Source: Ferruginibacter sp. (lineage in GTDB: Bacteria; Bacteroidota; Bacteroidia; Chitinophagales; Chitinophagaceae). From it: DNA of 64,000 bases. The stretch lies in NCBI GenBank assembly GCA_025359625.1, contig JANYFT010000365.1, positions 1 through 64,000 on the forward strand, read 5' to 3'. The notes under the pieces were generated by a model, which searched no databases, had not been told where the DNA came from, and saw nothing but the letters and a program-made list of their open reading frames with translations. Position numbers and translations under genes: made by a program. Shown here in pieces: positions 49,105 through 60,042 of this stretch (position 1 is its first letter; each line of letters begins with the position of its first letter).

Positions 49105-50295
49105 TCAAACCATTTCCAGCAGCAGTGCAACTACTGTATCTACTTCGGCACTGGTATTGTGTTTACAAAAACTAAATCGAACTGTTACCTGATTAGGATT
49201 ATTATTTACAGCCCTTATTACATGGCTTCCCTGGTCGGCGCCGCTGGTGCAGGCGCTGCCCCCGCTGGCGCAAATATTATGTATGTCCATATTAAAAAGC
49301 AACATCTCCGACTTCTCGGTTTTAGGAAAACTTACACTCAGTAAAGTGTATAAACTTTTACCAAATACGTCGCCGTTAAACCCTACACCCGAAATATACT
49401 TTTTCAGTTCATCATACATATACTTTTTAATTCCGCTAATATAGGCACTGTCTTCCACATGAGCTGCTGTGGCCAATTCCAGCGCTTTGGCGAAACCTAC
49501 AATTCCATATAAGTTTTCTGTGCCGGCACGCATGTTACGCTCCTGACCGCCGCCGTGTACAAATGGTTTTATGCGTACATTTTCATTGATATATAAAATG
49601 CCTGCACCCTTGGGTCCATGAAATTTATGAGCAGAGCCGGTAATAAAATGCACGGGTGTATTTCTAAGATCAAAAGGGAAATGGCCTACTGTTTGCACGG
49701 TATCACAGTGAAAAACAGCGTTGTAAATCTTGCATAAATTTCCAACAGCAACTATGTCCACAATATTGCCAATCTCGTTGTTGGCATGTAATAAGGTAAC
49801 CAGTGTTTTTTCTTCGGCAGATGCCAGTAATTTCTCCAGGTTTTCAAGGTCGATATGACCGTTGTGTAATAGTTTTACATAGCTCACTTTCGCTGCATCA
49901 ATACTATGTAAATAGTTCACGGTATGCAATGTTGCATGGTGTTCAATAGCCGAAGTAATGATATGTTTGCAACCAAGGTCTTTTACGGATGCAGTGATGG
50001 CAGTATTGCTGCTTTCTGTGCCACCGCTTGTAAAAAATATTTCTGCCGGATGTGCATTTAAAATTTTAGCCACCGTTTTTCTTGCTTGCTCAATAGCCAT
50101 TTTTGTTTCACGGCCGTAAGAATAAATAGACGATGGATTACCAAATTTTTCAGTAAGATAAGGCATCATGGCTTCCAGTATTAATGGGTCCAGTGATGTA
50201 GTTGCTGCGTTATCAAAATAAATTCTTTTCATATCCAATAGCTCCAAACTACCAGGCAGTTTGGATAGGGTATTTTTATTTAAAGTTATTTTCAA
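49105..50295 (-). CDS. Cysteine desulfurase, IscS/NifS family (likely start MKRIYFDNAATT at about 50232)
   Basis: IYFDNAATTSLDP; TSGGTESSNTAI; GSAHKFHGPKGAGILY; SGGSACTSG. Confidence 0.94.
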   Translation of the reverse strand: MKITLNKNTLSKLPGSLELLDMKRIYFDNAATTSLDPLILEAMMPYLTEKFGNPSSIYSYGRETKMAIEQARKTVAKILNAHPAEIFFTSGGTESSNTAITASVKDLGCKHIITSAIEHHATLHTVNYLHSIDAAKVSYVKLLHNGHIDLENLEKLLASAEEKTLVTLLHANNEIGNIVDIVAVGNLCKIYNAVFHCDTVQTVGHFPFDLRNTPVHFITGSAHKFHGPKGAGILYINENVRIKPFVHGGGQERNMRAGTENLYGIVGFAKALELATAAHVEDSAYISGIKKYMYDELKKYISGVGFNGDVFGKSLYTLLSVSFPKTEKSEMLLFNMDIHNICASGGSACTSGADQGSHVIRAVNNNPNQVTVRFSFCKHNTSAEVDTVVALLLEMV

Positions 50296-50376
50296 TGTTG
50301 ACTAGTAACCGGAATAATTTATTCCTACACAACTTCTTTTAAAAAGAGACCTGGTGCAATATCAGTTGAAGAACAT

Positions 50377-51765
50377 TTATATCACTTCGTGAATATCCTT
50401 CATTAATCTTTTAGCAATATTATCTGCAGTTGTTTCAAAATTGCTTTCTGCATAAATTCGGATAATGGGTTCAGTATTACTGGTGCGGAGGTGTACCCAA
50501 TCATTATCAAATTCTATCTTCAAACCATCTTCTGCATTGATGGGATGATTTTTATATTTATCCTGTATCTTTTTAAAAACAGATTGTACATTGACGCCCT
50601 TTTCCAAAGTAATTTTATTTTTGCTGATGAAATACCCGGGGTATGTACTGCGTAACTGTTTTACACTTTTTTTACTATTTGCCAGGTGCGTTAAAAAAAG
50701 TGCAATGCCAATTAAAGCATCCCTGCCATAATGCAGATCGGGTACAATAATTCCGCCATTACCTTCGCCACCGATCACTGCATTTACTGCTTTCATTTTA
50801 TTAACCACATTTACTTCTCCTACCGCACTGGGAAAGTATTCTCCGCCATGTTTAACCGTCACATCTTTCAGTGCTTTTGTAGAAGACATATTAGAGACCG
50901 TGTTGCCTTTCTTTCTGCTTAACACATAATCAGCTACCGCGACCAAAGTATATTCTTCGCCAAACATGCTGCCATCTTCACAAACAAAACATAACCGGTC
51001 CACATCCGGATCAACGGCTATGCCAAGACTGGCATTTTGCTTAACCACTTCATTGCTTAGTTCGCTAAGATGTTCGGGTAAGGGTTCGGGGTTATGGGCA
51101 AACTTTCCATTTACTTCTCCATTCAATACAATAATATCCTTAACACCCAATGCTTTTAATAAGGCAGGTACTGCAATGGCGCCCGTGCTGTTTACAGCAT
51201 CCAGTACTATTTTAAATTTCGCTTTTTTAATGGCAGCAACATCTACCAACTCATAATTGATAACCGCATCAATATGTTTTTGTAAACTCAATTCATCAAT
51301 GGTGGTATGGCCCAATTTATCTACGGGTACAAAATTAAAATCTTCTGCGGCAGCAATTTTCAATACTTCCATTCCTTCTGCGGCATTAATAAATTCGCCT
51401 TTGCTATTCAATAGTTTTAATGCATTCCATTCTTTTGGATTATGGCTTGCAGTTAGTACGATACCACCGGCTGCATTTTCAAAAACCACGGCCATTTCTA
51501 CGGTAGGTGTTGTACTGTAATCCAAATCTACCACATCAAAACCCAGTGCATTCAATGTACTGATCACCAGGCTTTTTACCATTGCACCACTTATTCTTCC
51601 GTCCCTGCCCAGCACAATCTTTCTATTGGCGCCTTCTCTCATCAGCAGGGTGCCATAGGCTGCAGTAAATTTTACCACATCCAATGGTGTAAGGTTATCA
51701 TTTGTTTTGCCCCCAATTGTACCCCTGATGCCTGATATGCTTTTTATTAATGCCATGGTCTGCAA
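50377..51765 (-). CDS. glmM: Phosphoglucosamine mutase
   Basis: SISGIRGTIGG; LTASHNPKEWNALKLL; DPDVDRLCFV; RTSNTEPIIRIYAE. Confidence 0.92.
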   Translation of the reverse strand: MQTMALIKSISGIRGTIGGKTNDNLTPLDVVKFTAAYGTLLMREGANRKIVLGRDGRISGAMVKSLVISTLNALGFDVVDLDYSTTPTVEMAVVFENAAGGIVLTASHNPKEWNALKLLNSKGEFINAAEGMEVLKIAAAEDFNFVPVDKLGHTTIDELSLQKHIDAVINYELVDVAAIKKAKFKIVLDAVNSTGAIAVPALLKALGVKDIIVLNGEVNGKFAHNPEPLPEHLSELSNEVVKQNASLGIAVDPDVDRLCFVCEDGSMFGEEYTLVAVADYVLSRKKGNTVSNMSSTKALKDVTVKHGGEYFPSAVGEVNVVNKMKAVNAVIGGEGNGGIIVPDLHYGRDALIGIALFLTHLANSKKSVKQLRSTYPGYFISKNKITLEKGVNVQSVFKKIQDKYKNHPINAEDGLKIEFDNDWVHLRTSNTEPIIRIYAESNFETTADNIAKRLMKDIHEVI

Positions 51766-51902
51766 AAAATTAGGTGAGGGGCAAAGATAAACAACCCTGC
51801 TTAAATGACCAGCATAGAAGTAGATTGGTATATTAATTCACGAAAACGTTTGCAAATGAAAAGAAATGGCTGTAGAGATTTAAAAGTGTAGCCTGAAAAT
51901 AT

Positions 51903-53819
51903 TTATTTGTTTTCTTCTTTTACAAGTACTACCCTGGCTCTGTCTGTAGTATATATCTTTGATAAAAAATCGGATAGTGCCACAGCATCTGTCGCAGGAA
52001 AGCGGCCACTGTTACGTTGTAAATTTCTTACATAAACAATTTTACCGGGGCTAACTTTTACGGTAGCGTTATAGGTGCCGAATTTTGTATCAAGTGATAC
52101 ATTTGCCGGAATACTTTCGGGAGTGTAACCGGCAGGCATATTTATTTCTACCGAATCAATATCAGTATAAGCAGCAGGTAGTTTAATATCAAATTTCCTG
52201 GTGGCAGCACCTGTAATTTTTGATGAAGCTTTATTTAAAATATTGGGCGTAATGAATAATCTTTTGCCACTAATGGTACAAAAATTATTTGCAGTTAGTT
52301 CCAGCATTTCGTTTACTACAGGCAGTGTCCCCTTCTCATCACTGTAATCAAATTTTGTAATATCATAAGAGGGAAGATTGAGTTGTGTTTTTAAAATCTC
52401 CCCCACTTTTTCTTTGGATATAGCCTCTAACATTCCATGCAAGTCATCCTGCTGTTGTGCCCTGTATTTTGTATTTATGACTGCGGTTAATTTTCCTTCT
52501 TCATTTACTAATGCATTAATTTTCCTGGTTTGTAGATTATCGCTTCTTTTGTAAATAGGCGTATGTACCAGGGTTCCACCATTTTCATCTACCAGTAAAG
52601 CATTCCTGTTGCTTGTAAAGCCGCTCAGGTATCCCGTGGGCAATGTTTGGCTTGTACATTCCAGCCAAATGGAATCTGTTGCTTGTGGCACGCATATAAT
52701 AATATGGTTGAATTGATTTGCAGATGGAAAATCCGGCAAAAATGAATTATTGTTTTCTCCCGCTTTAATCAATGTATAGTAAGATTTAATACCGGCTTCT
52801 TTTAATAAAGAATACATGTAATTGCTTAATGCTTTACAATCACCATATCCCTTTGTGGCAACATAACTGGCATCAAATGTTTGCCATCCGCCAATGCCCA
52901 ACTGGATGCTGATGTAATGGGTATTCTTTTGCAGGTATTCATACAATATTTTTATTTTTTCTTTGGGCGAAGACAGGTTGTCTGTAAGCGTATGCACCTG
53001 TTGCTTAATATTGCCGGGTAACTTATCCCGTCCTGTATTAAGTGCGTAAATAAATTTACCAAAACCTTTCCAGTCTGTCATGTTACCCGTGTAGTGTTGA
53101 ATTTCAAAATCGGCAGGCGCTAAAAAAACAGCCGGTGTTATTTCATACCACTCAGGGGCATACTTTTCTTCTTCGATAGCAGGTAATTTTTCAACGGCCC
53201 ATTCGTAAACCTGCGATAGCTTTACACTACTGGTTTGTGGTTCTTTATTGTAATTAAATGTTTTAAAACGAAGTTGATACGCTATCGGACATTGCACTAT
53301 CAGTTTACTTTTTTCTACCGCATAATTTTCATCTGCTACAGGTAACCACCGGGGTAAATAAAATATGCCCTTAAACTCAATAGCAGTTTCATACTCTACT
53401 GTGTAGGGATAAATTTTACAATTGAAATCATGCAATTTGAATCTGTCATCATCTGCGAGGGAAGATTCGCTTGTGCCTGATACATCCTGCACATCACTTT
53501 TTTTAAGAGACTTTATTTTTTTCCCATTTACATCATACAGGGTGCCATCAATACTTTGTATGCTGATAAGCTGATCATACTGTTCGCTAAAGCGGGCGGC
53601 ATCATCACCGGCTGCATTCATAATGGTGAGGGCATATTTATTGTATATCGTTGCCCGGCCTGCATCTTTAATGTCGATCCTTATTTCTTCCATTCTTTTT
53701 ACCACATTGGCATGGGGTAACAATTCGGCAGGAATTAATTTTACATCGTAATTATTTTGGGCAAATGCACCATACAGGCAACTGGTATTGATGAGAAATA
53801 AAATAAACTGTTTACTCAT
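51903..53819 (-). CDS. DUF3857 plus transglutaminase-like domain protein
   Basis: Signal peptide; YEYLQKNTHYISIQLGIGGWQTFDASYVATKGYGDCKALSNYMYSLLKEAGI. Confidence 0.9.
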   Translation of the reverse strand: MSKQFILFLINTSCLYGAFAQNNYDVKLIPAELLPHANVVKRMEEIRIDIKDAGRATIYNKYALTIMNAAGDDAARFSEQYDQLISIQSIDGTLYDVNGKKIKSLKKSDVQDVSGTSESSLADDDRFKLHDFNCKIYPYTVEYETAIEFKGIFYLPRWLPVADENYAVEKSKLIVQCPIAYQLRFKTFNYNKEPQTSSVKLSQVYEWAVEKLPAIEEEKYAPEWYEITPAVFLAPADFEIQHYTGNMTDWKGFGKFIYALNTGRDKLPGNIKQQVHTLTDNLSSPKEKIKILYEYLQKNTHYISIQLGIGGWQTFDASYVATKGYGDCKALSNYMYSLLKEAGIKSYYTLIKAGENNNSFLPDFPSANQFNHIIICVPQATDSIWLECTSQTLPTGYLSGFTSNRNALLVDENGGTLVHTPIYKRSDNLQTRKINALVNEEGKLTAVINTKYRAQQQDDLHGMLEAISKEKVGEILKTQLNLPSYDITKFDYSDEKGTLPVVNEMLELTANNFCTISGKRLFITPNILNKASSKITGAATRKFDIKLPAAYTDIDSVEINMPAGYTPESIPANVSLDTKFGTYNATVKVSPGKIVYVRNLQRNSGRFPATDAVALSDFLSKIYTTDRARVVLVKEENK

Positions 53820-53821
53820 GG

Positions 53822-55846
53822 CTATTTCTTTTTAAACACAATTTGTTCTGCATGTTTTTTAACAATATAGTCAAAAAAGTTCCTGAGGGTTTCGTAGTCT
53901 TCCGGCAAAAAAGTAGCTTTCTCCAATTTTACCCTGGTGCGTAACATGATAATATCATCAGATTTGGAAATCAGGTATTCAAAGTAACCTTCTCCATCAT
54001 TAAGACTTACTTTGGCAGATTTAGGAATTTCATCTACTACATAACCTTCAGGTATTTCAATTTGAAAATTATAGGTTTCATCCATTTGATAAGGCATTTC
54101 CACCGGGTATCTTCTTTCAGCAGCCGTAAAAAAATTATCCTTATATCCCTCTTTTAACATGGGGTTAAAATAAATAACATTGCTTTTGTCGTCTCCATCT
54201 ATTGTTATGGAATGAGACATTTTCATGGGTACCTCATCATTATTTTCTTCATCATACTTTATGTCTTCAATTGAGTATTCGCCGGTATATGATTCCTTTA
54301 ATTTCTTTTCGAAAGTTTCTTTTCCCTTTTCGCTAAATTTTTGCCTTATATTACTGGATTCGTAATATCCTAAAAAGGTATTTAAGGTACCACTCCATTT
54401 GCCAGGTTTCTTTTCTTCATTAAAAAGCATCACACTTGTTATCTTTGATTCTTTTATGCTATCTGCATAAAAGTACACAGGCTGTGGATCTTTATTAATA
54501 ATTCTTGCAGGTGCATTTAAACAATATTCAGGCAATTTATTAAATCCATAATAGGGTTTTGATGCGTCTAAAAAATAACTTACACCATCAATATCGGCTT
54601 TACAAATAACATAATTAAACCGGTTTACCAATGGGTAAAATTCATTGGTAACACCATTACCACGGGTACTTAAAATAACAGGGGTTGCTGCTATGTTCTC
54701 GTGCCTTAGCATGGTCGTTAATAACAGGTTCACATCTTCTGCATAACCACTTTTATTCCGGAAGGTTTCTTTTAAAGTTGTAGATAAATAGATGCCGTGA
54801 ATACCATTGGATTTGATATTGTTTTTCACAAAAGCATATATTTTTTTTGCTTCCTCCAGTTTGCCGGTTGTTCCCGTCCTTACCAGTTTCATATCATCAT
54901 TCAACCAGGGATTATCTTTATCTAATTTTTCACCAAAGTCCTCATCTTTTAACAATGCTTCAGATAAGCTGGCCCAGGTACCTAAAATATCCCGATGTGG
55001 GGAATTCGGAAATTGCTGTCCCGACATTTGAAATTCTATCTTCGATATATGGTTATCCAAAGAAGTGGTAAATTTTTCTTCCTTTAAAGCCGACACATTT
55101 TTCATCACCCATCTGCTAAGGGTATTTGTAGATGGGATAAAATATGTTTCTGATCTGCCACTCAGATCATCTCCCTTGCCATTTACGGAGTAAGTAGCAC
55201 TTCTTTCCTTACTTGTTTTTATATCGAACGTATTGTATCCCTGGGCTAAAAAAACGTACTCGAAAAAATTAGGAAGATCCAGTTGATATTCGCTCCATAC
55301 ACGGGGGTAAGCACCTTGAAAACTCCATGGCTGCAGGTTGAATAAAAAATCAGAATTGACGATGTAGGAATATTCTATTATAGAGCCTTCTTTGATTGCG
55401 GGCATGGTGAATTTCTTTACCACATGATTTTTGTCCTGCTTATCTTTAAAGACAGCATCTTTATCCAGCTTTGTTTCCACTACAACACCGTTTTCCAGGT
55501 TGTAAGTACTTGCTTTAAGGCTCTCCAGCTTTTCTTCATCATTAGATTTGGTCGAGATGTAAAGGGGTATCTCCACACTTGCCAGGTCAAATCCTTTTTT
55601 ATTGATTATTTTAATGCGGCGCTGGTGTTTATATATCAAACTAAACCAGCCTTTGTTGTTGCCTTCAAAAGAGCTACTTCCAATATCGGCAATTATTACT
55701 GCACCATAAGAAGTATCTAGTTTCAATTGGGCAATATTAAAATCTTCCGGTAAAACGTGATTGAATTTAATTCCTGGCTTGTCTTGGGCATTGGAGGAAC
55801 AATATAAAAAAGCAAATACAACCAGGAATACAGGGCGTTTATTCAT
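53822..55846 (-). CDS. DUF3857-type / transglutaminase-like paralogue
   Basis: Signal peptide; PAIKEGSIIEYSYIVNSDFLFNLQPWSFQGAYPR; IYAFVKNNIKSNGIHG...SGYAEDVNLLLTTMLRHENI. Confidence 0.87.
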   Translation of the reverse strand: MNKRPVFLVVFAFLYCSSNAQDKPGIKFNHVLPEDFNIAQLKLDTSYGAVIIADIGSSSFEGNNKGWFSLIYKHQRRIKIINKKGFDLASVEIPLYISTKSNDEEKLESLKASTYNLENGVVVETKLDKDAVFKDKQDKNHVVKKFTMPAIKEGSIIEYSYIVNSDFLFNLQPWSFQGAYPRVWSEYQLDLPNFFEYVFLAQGYNTFDIKTSKERSATYSVNGKGDDLSGRSETYFIPSTNTLSRWVMKNVSALKEEKFTTSLDNHISKIEFQMSGQQFPNSPHRDILGTWASLSEALLKDEDFGEKLDKDNPWLNDDMKLVRTGTTGKLEEAKKIYAFVKNNIKSNGIHGIYLSTTLKETFRNKSGYAEDVNLLLTTMLRHENIAATPVILSTRGNGVTNEFYPLVNRFNYVICKADIDGVSYFLDASKPYYGFNKLPEYCLNAPARIINKDPQPVYFYADSIKESKITSVMLFNEEKKPGKWSGTLNTFLGYYESSNIRQKFSEKGKETFEKKLKESYTGEYSIEDIKYDEENNDEVPMKMSHSITIDGDDKSNVIYFNPMLKEGYKDNFFTAAERRYPVEMPYQMDETYNFQIEIPEGYVVDEIPKSAKVSLNDGEGYFEYLISKSDDIIMLRTRVKLEKATFLPEDYETLRNFFDYIVKKHAEQIVFKKK

Positions 55847-56048
55847 ATACCAGCAGGGGGTTAAGGTTTAGGAATTAAATATAACAATAAATTTTAAATA
55901 CAATCAGGTAACGATTTATGCTGCAAATTATTTGATAAGCCTTAAACTGCAATATGCCTAAAGGAGAAGTTGCGAAGGTTATAAATAATAATAGCTACCC
56001 ATTTTTAAAGGATAGCTATCATAAGAAATGTGGTATGATTGATTTTAT

Positions 56049-57389
56049 TTATTGCATCTTAAAAGTTTCCATAAACTTGGTAGTAAAATTTCCTTGTCTA
56101 AAATCTTCGTTCTTCATCAATTGTAAATGGAAGGGAATGGTTGTTTTTACGCCCTCAATAACATATTCGCTTAAAGCACGGTGCATAGTATCTATGGCTT
56201 CTTCCCTGGTTTGTGCCACGGTTATTAATTTACCAATCATACTATCATAATAAGGAGGGATAACATAACCTGCGTACACATGGCTATCAACTCTAACACC
56301 ATGACCCCCTGGTGTGTGCAATACGGTTATTTTACCAGGGCTGGGGCGGAAGTCGTTGTACGGGTCTTCGGCATTGATACGGCATTCAATAGCATGCATC
56401 TGAGGATAATAATTCTGACCGCTTACCTTGTGGCCGGCGGCTATTTTTATTTGTTCTTTTATTAAATCGTAATTCACTACTTCTTCAGTTACACAATGCT
56501 CTACCTGTATACGGGTGTTCATTTCCATAAAATAAAAATTGCGGTGCTTGTCTACCAAAAACTCAATGGTACCAACGCTTTCATAACTAATTGCGCTGGC
56601 GGCTTTAATAGCAGCATTGCCCATTTCTTCCCGTAATTCCGGCGTCATAAAAGGTGAGGGTGACTCTTCTACCAACTTTTGATGACGACGTTGGATAGAA
56701 CAATCCCTTTCACTTAAATGGCACACATTACCAAACTGATCGCCTGCAATTTGTATTTCAATATGGCGGGGTTCTTCTACAAATTTTTCCATGTAGATAC
56801 CATCATTTTTGAATGATGCTGCCGCTTCTGTTTTAGCATTGTCAAAAGCTTTTTCCATTTCACTTTCCTGCCACACTACCCGCATTCCTTTACCTCCGCC
56901 ACCAGCTGTTGCTTTTAATATTACCGGATAACCAACTTCATTTTTAGCAAGGCCTATTGCCTGCTCTACACTTTCAAGCAAACCACCACTGCCAGGTACA
57001 ACCGGTACACCTGCTTTTATCATTGTTTCTTTGGCGGTTATTTTGTCCCCCATGGCATTGATCATGTCGGGGGTTGGTCCAATAAATTTTACGCCATGAT
57101 CAGTACATATCTGCGCAAATTTTGCATTCTCTGCTAAAAAACCATAGCCGGGATGTATGGCGTCTGAGTTGGTGATTTCTGCAGCTGCCATAATGTGGTG
57201 AATGTTCAGGTAAGAATCCATACTGCTGGGCTTACCGATACACACTGCTTCATCTGCAAACTTTACATGCAGGCTATCTTTATCTGCGGTAGAATAAACG
57301 GCCACGGTTTTAATGCCCATCTCTTTACAGGTGCGTATAATCCGTAAGGCAATTTCGCCACGATTGGCAATCAATATTTTTTTGAACAT
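56049..57389 (-). CDS. accC: Acetyl-CoA carboxylase biotin carboxylase subunit
   Basis: [57 protein letters not shown]. Confidence 0.97.
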   Translation of the reverse strand: MFKKILIANRGEIALRIIRTCKEMGIKTVAVYSTADKDSLHVKFADEAVCIGKPSSMDSYLNIHHIMAAAEITNSDAIHPGYGFLAENAKFAQICTDHGVKFIGPTPDMINAMGDKITAKETMIKAGVPVVPGSGGLLESVEQAIGLAKNEVGYPVILKATAGGGGKGMRVVWQESEMEKAFDNAKTEAAASFKNDGIYMEKFVEEPRHIEIQIAGDQFGNVCHLSERDCSIQRRHQKLVEESPSPFMTPELREEMGNAAIKAASAISYESVGTIEFLVDKHRNFYFMEMNTRIQVEHCVTEEVVNYDLIKEQIKIAAGHKVSGQNYYPQMHAIECRINAEDPYNDFRPSPGKITVLHTPGGHGVRVDSHVYAGYVIPPYYDSMIGKLITVAQTREEAIDTMHRALSEYVIEGVKTTIPFHLQLMKNEDFRQGNFTTKFMETFKMQ

Positions 57390-57475
57390 GGTGGTAATAA
57401 ATTTGAAAATGACTTAATTTGAAAATGGCTCAATTTGAAGATAATTCTATTTCAAAATAGCTCATACTCAAAACA

Positions 57476-57859
57476 TCAGGAATTTAATAAATAACTAAAC
57501 GGTGATTTCTTTTTAGAAGTAGACAATATTTTATCTAATACTTTATTTACCTCTTCTAATTTAGCCTGAGCTAAAACACACTCAGGATAATTGGTTGAAT
57601 ATTGGCAGAGCCACAACCAGTATTGTGATTCCTCTGCTTCTTTTGCAGCAATTTTCATTTTATGAATAAAATCTGCTTTGCTTTCTGCGTTCTGTGCTTC
57701 CATTGCAGTTGCGCCAATAGAAGTGCCAGACCTAAGAAGTTGTCTTGCTAAAATATATTTTTTATTGCTTTCCAATTTTTCACAATACTCAATAATCATT
57801 AATGAAAAATCAAAAGATAATTTTAAAATAGGGTTGCTATCAAATAATTCTTTTTTCAT
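57476..57859 (-). CDS. Four-helix bundle protein (S23/IVP-like family)
   Basis: SNKKYILARQLLRSGTSIGATAMEAQNAESKADFIHKMKIAAKEAEESQYWLWL family signature. Confidence 0.93.
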   Translation of the reverse strand: MKKELFDSNPILKLSFDFSLMIIEYCEKLESNKKYILARQLLRSGTSIGATAMEAQNAESKADFIHKMKIAAKEAEESQYWLWLCQYSTNYPECVLAQAKLEEVNKVLDKILSTSKKKSPFSYLLNS

Positions 57860-57899
57860 TTTTAAATTTTATTGAAAACTAGTTCACCAGAATTTGCTT

Positions 57900-57947
57900 T
57901 TTGTAGCTACCCGAAATTTGCAATTTGTAGCTACCCGAAATTTGCAA
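57900..57947. repeat. 24-bp exact tandem duplication TTTGTAGCTACCCGAAATTTGCAA x2
   Basis: Direct reading of sequence. Confidence 0.95.
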
Positions 57948-57972
57948 ATTGAGGAATTGGCTAATTTTCACA

Positions 57973-58461
57973 TCAATTTGGCTCTACCAAAAACAATGGC
58001 TGATCGTATTCAACAGGGCTTGAGTCCTGCACCAATATTTTTACAACTTTACCACTCACTTCACTTTCAATTTCGTTGAAGAGTTTCATGGCTTCAATAA
58101 TGCATACCACTTTGCCTACCGTTACTTCGTCACCCACATTAATAAAGAGGGGTTTATCCGGGCCAGACTGGCGGTAAAATGTACCGATCATGGGGCTTTT
58201 TATAGTGATGTAATTATCTGTTTTGGAAATTTCTGCTGCTGGTGGCAAAGCTACCGGTACTGGTGGTGGCGAAACAGAAGGAGTTTGTAGTTGTGGTGCG
58301 TTGGTATAAATTTGGCCTGACTGGCCCCCTGCGATGATATGCTGAACAGGGTCTTTTTTTTGTTTAACTGTTATTTTAACGCCTTCTTCTTCTATTGTAA
58401 TTTCACCAATGTTGGTTTTGTTGATGAGCTTTACCAGCTCCTGAATTTGCTTGATATCCAT
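57973..58461 (-). CDS. accB: Acetyl-CoA carboxylase biotin carboxyl carrier protein
   Basis: C-terminal SPMIGTFYRQSGPDKPLFINVGDEVTVGKVVCIIEAMKLFNEIES. Confidence 0.96.
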   Translation of the reverse strand: MDIKQIQELVKLINKTNIGEITIEEEGVKITVKQKKDPVQHIIAGGQSGQIYTNAPQLQTPSVSPPPVPVALPPAAEISKTDNYITIKSPMIGTFYRQSGPDKPLFINVGDEVTVGKVVCIIEAMKLFNEIESEVSGKVVKILVQDSSPVEYDQPLFLVEPN

Positions 58462-58628
58462 ATTGAAAGGTTAATGGTTTTTTATTAGAAACGGGCGGCT
58501 AAGGTAGGTAATGATTTATTAATAAAGCCGATTTTGAAAATTTAAAAAAATAAGAAAATCATTAAAAAGAGATCAAAAAAGAGTAAAAAGCGCAAAAAAA
58601 TGGCAAATATGTCCCGCTTTTAAGAAAT

Positions 58629-58664
58629 AAAAAAGGACTGATTTTTAAAATCAATCCTTTTTTT
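58629..58664 (-). terminator. Terminator downstream of efp
   Basis: aaaaaggactgatttt-taaaatcaatccttttttt; symmetrical A/T tracts. Confidence 0.75.
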
Positions 58665-58680
58665 ATACAAATTTAATTTA

Positions 58681-59250
58681 TTATTGTTCCTTTACCCTTT
58701 CAACATAATCTCCGGTTTTTGTGTTTACCCTGATCAATTCTCCCTCATTTACAAACAACGGTACGTTTACAGTAGCCCCTGTTTCAACGGTGGCAGGTTT
58801 TAGTGTTTTAGTGGCTGTATCGCCCCTCATGCCCGGCTCGCTATAGGTTACAAGCAACACAATTTTATCTGGTAATTCAACACCCATTGGCATATCTGTA
58901 TCACCATTGATCAATACAGAAACTTCCTGTCCATCCTTTAAAAACCTGGGTGCATCCACCATTGATTCCGGTACCGTAATTTGTTCAAAAGTCTCTACGT
59001 CCATAAAACTATAACCGGTATCATCTTTATATAAGTATTGGTAGGCTTTCTTTTCAACACGTACCGGAAAAATAACTTCGCCGCTATTCCAGGTAAGTTC
59101 AATGGTGCGGCTGTTATCAACACCTTTTAATTTTGCCCATACTTTTGCGGCAGCACGGGCTGTTTTATTTTGCCCAAATTCTATTACGGTGTACAAACTT
59201 CCATCTACTTTAATGATGAGGCCTGAGCGCATATCTGCTGTTGTTGCCAT
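58681..59250 (-). CDS. efp: Elongation factor P
   Basis: MATTADMRSGLIIKVDGSLYTVIEFGQNKTARAAAKVWAKLKGVDNSRTIE. Confidence 0.96.
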   Translation of the reverse strand: MATTADMRSGLIIKVDGSLYTVIEFGQNKTARAAAKVWAKLKGVDNSRTIELTWNSGEVIFPVRVEKKAYQYLYKDDTGYSFMDVETFEQITVPESMVDAPRFLKDGQEVSVLINGDTDMPMGVELPDKIVLLVTYSEPGMRGDTATKTLKPATVETGATVNVPLFVNEGELIRVNTKTGDYVERVKEQ

Positions 59251-59461
59251 GTTGTTTTATTTATTTACTTGTTAATTTTTTATTGCACCTCCCCTCAATA
59301 GCTTTTAAGTGGGTTGCAAAAGTAGCAATAGTAATGGTAAAACTAAAATTTAAAGCAACAGCATGCAGTTTACTCCTTTTTAAAAGGTTTAAACTTTATG
59401 GAGACACATTCTCCTTAACAGTTGCTTTGCATTTTTAAAATTATCTTCACCAAAAATTAAC

Positions 59462-59959
59462 TTGAAAAAATTGTCACTACTAATTGCATTTGTTGTCGGC
59501 ACAATAATAGTTCAGGCACAAAAAGATTCATCGGCTAAAAATCTTTCAAAGTTTGAAAATATTCCTTCATTCAACATGTACACGGTTCCTGACAGCGCCC
59601 ATTTTTCAAACAAAAACCTTAAGGCAAACAAGCCTTTTATCATTATGTTTTTTAGCCCTGATTGTGAGCATTGCCAAAAAGAAACCAAGGAATTGCTGGC
59701 CTATAAAAATGAATTAAAAGATATACAAATTTTAATGGCTTCCCCTAGCAGTTATGGCATGGTGAAACAATTTTACGAAGACTACAATTTATCTACTATG
59801 CCTAATATTAAACTTGGTAACGATGTTAACTATGCTTTAGGCAGTCTCTTTCAATTAAGAACATTCCCTTCAATGTTTGTTTACGACCATACAGGAAAAT
59901 TAGCCAAAGCTTTTGTAGGTAATATTGGCGTACCAACTATTTTAGAAGCCGTGAAATAA
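59462..59959 (+). CDS. TlpA-like thioredoxin-fold protein
   Basis: Signal peptide; FFSPDCEHCQKETKELL CxxC. Confidence 0.88.
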   Translation: MKKLSLLIAFVVGTIIVQAQKDSSAKNLSKFENIPSFNMYTVPDSAHFSNKNLKANKPFIIMFFSPDCEHCQKETKELLAYKNELKDIQILMASPSSYGMVKQFYEDYNLSTMPNIKLGNDVNYALGSLFQLRTFPSMFVYDHTGKLAKAFVGNIGVPTILEAVK

Positions 59960-60042
59960 TTTCCGCTTCACTCATTACACAATAGTGTAATCAGCTACCT
60001 TTGCAGCGCAAATTATTTTTTCTACTTATAAATATATTTATT

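Noticed and set aside
57476-57859. Four-helix-bundle gene as the Avd of a diversity-generating retroelement
   Set aside because: No reverse transcriptase, template repeat or variable repeat is visible nearby.
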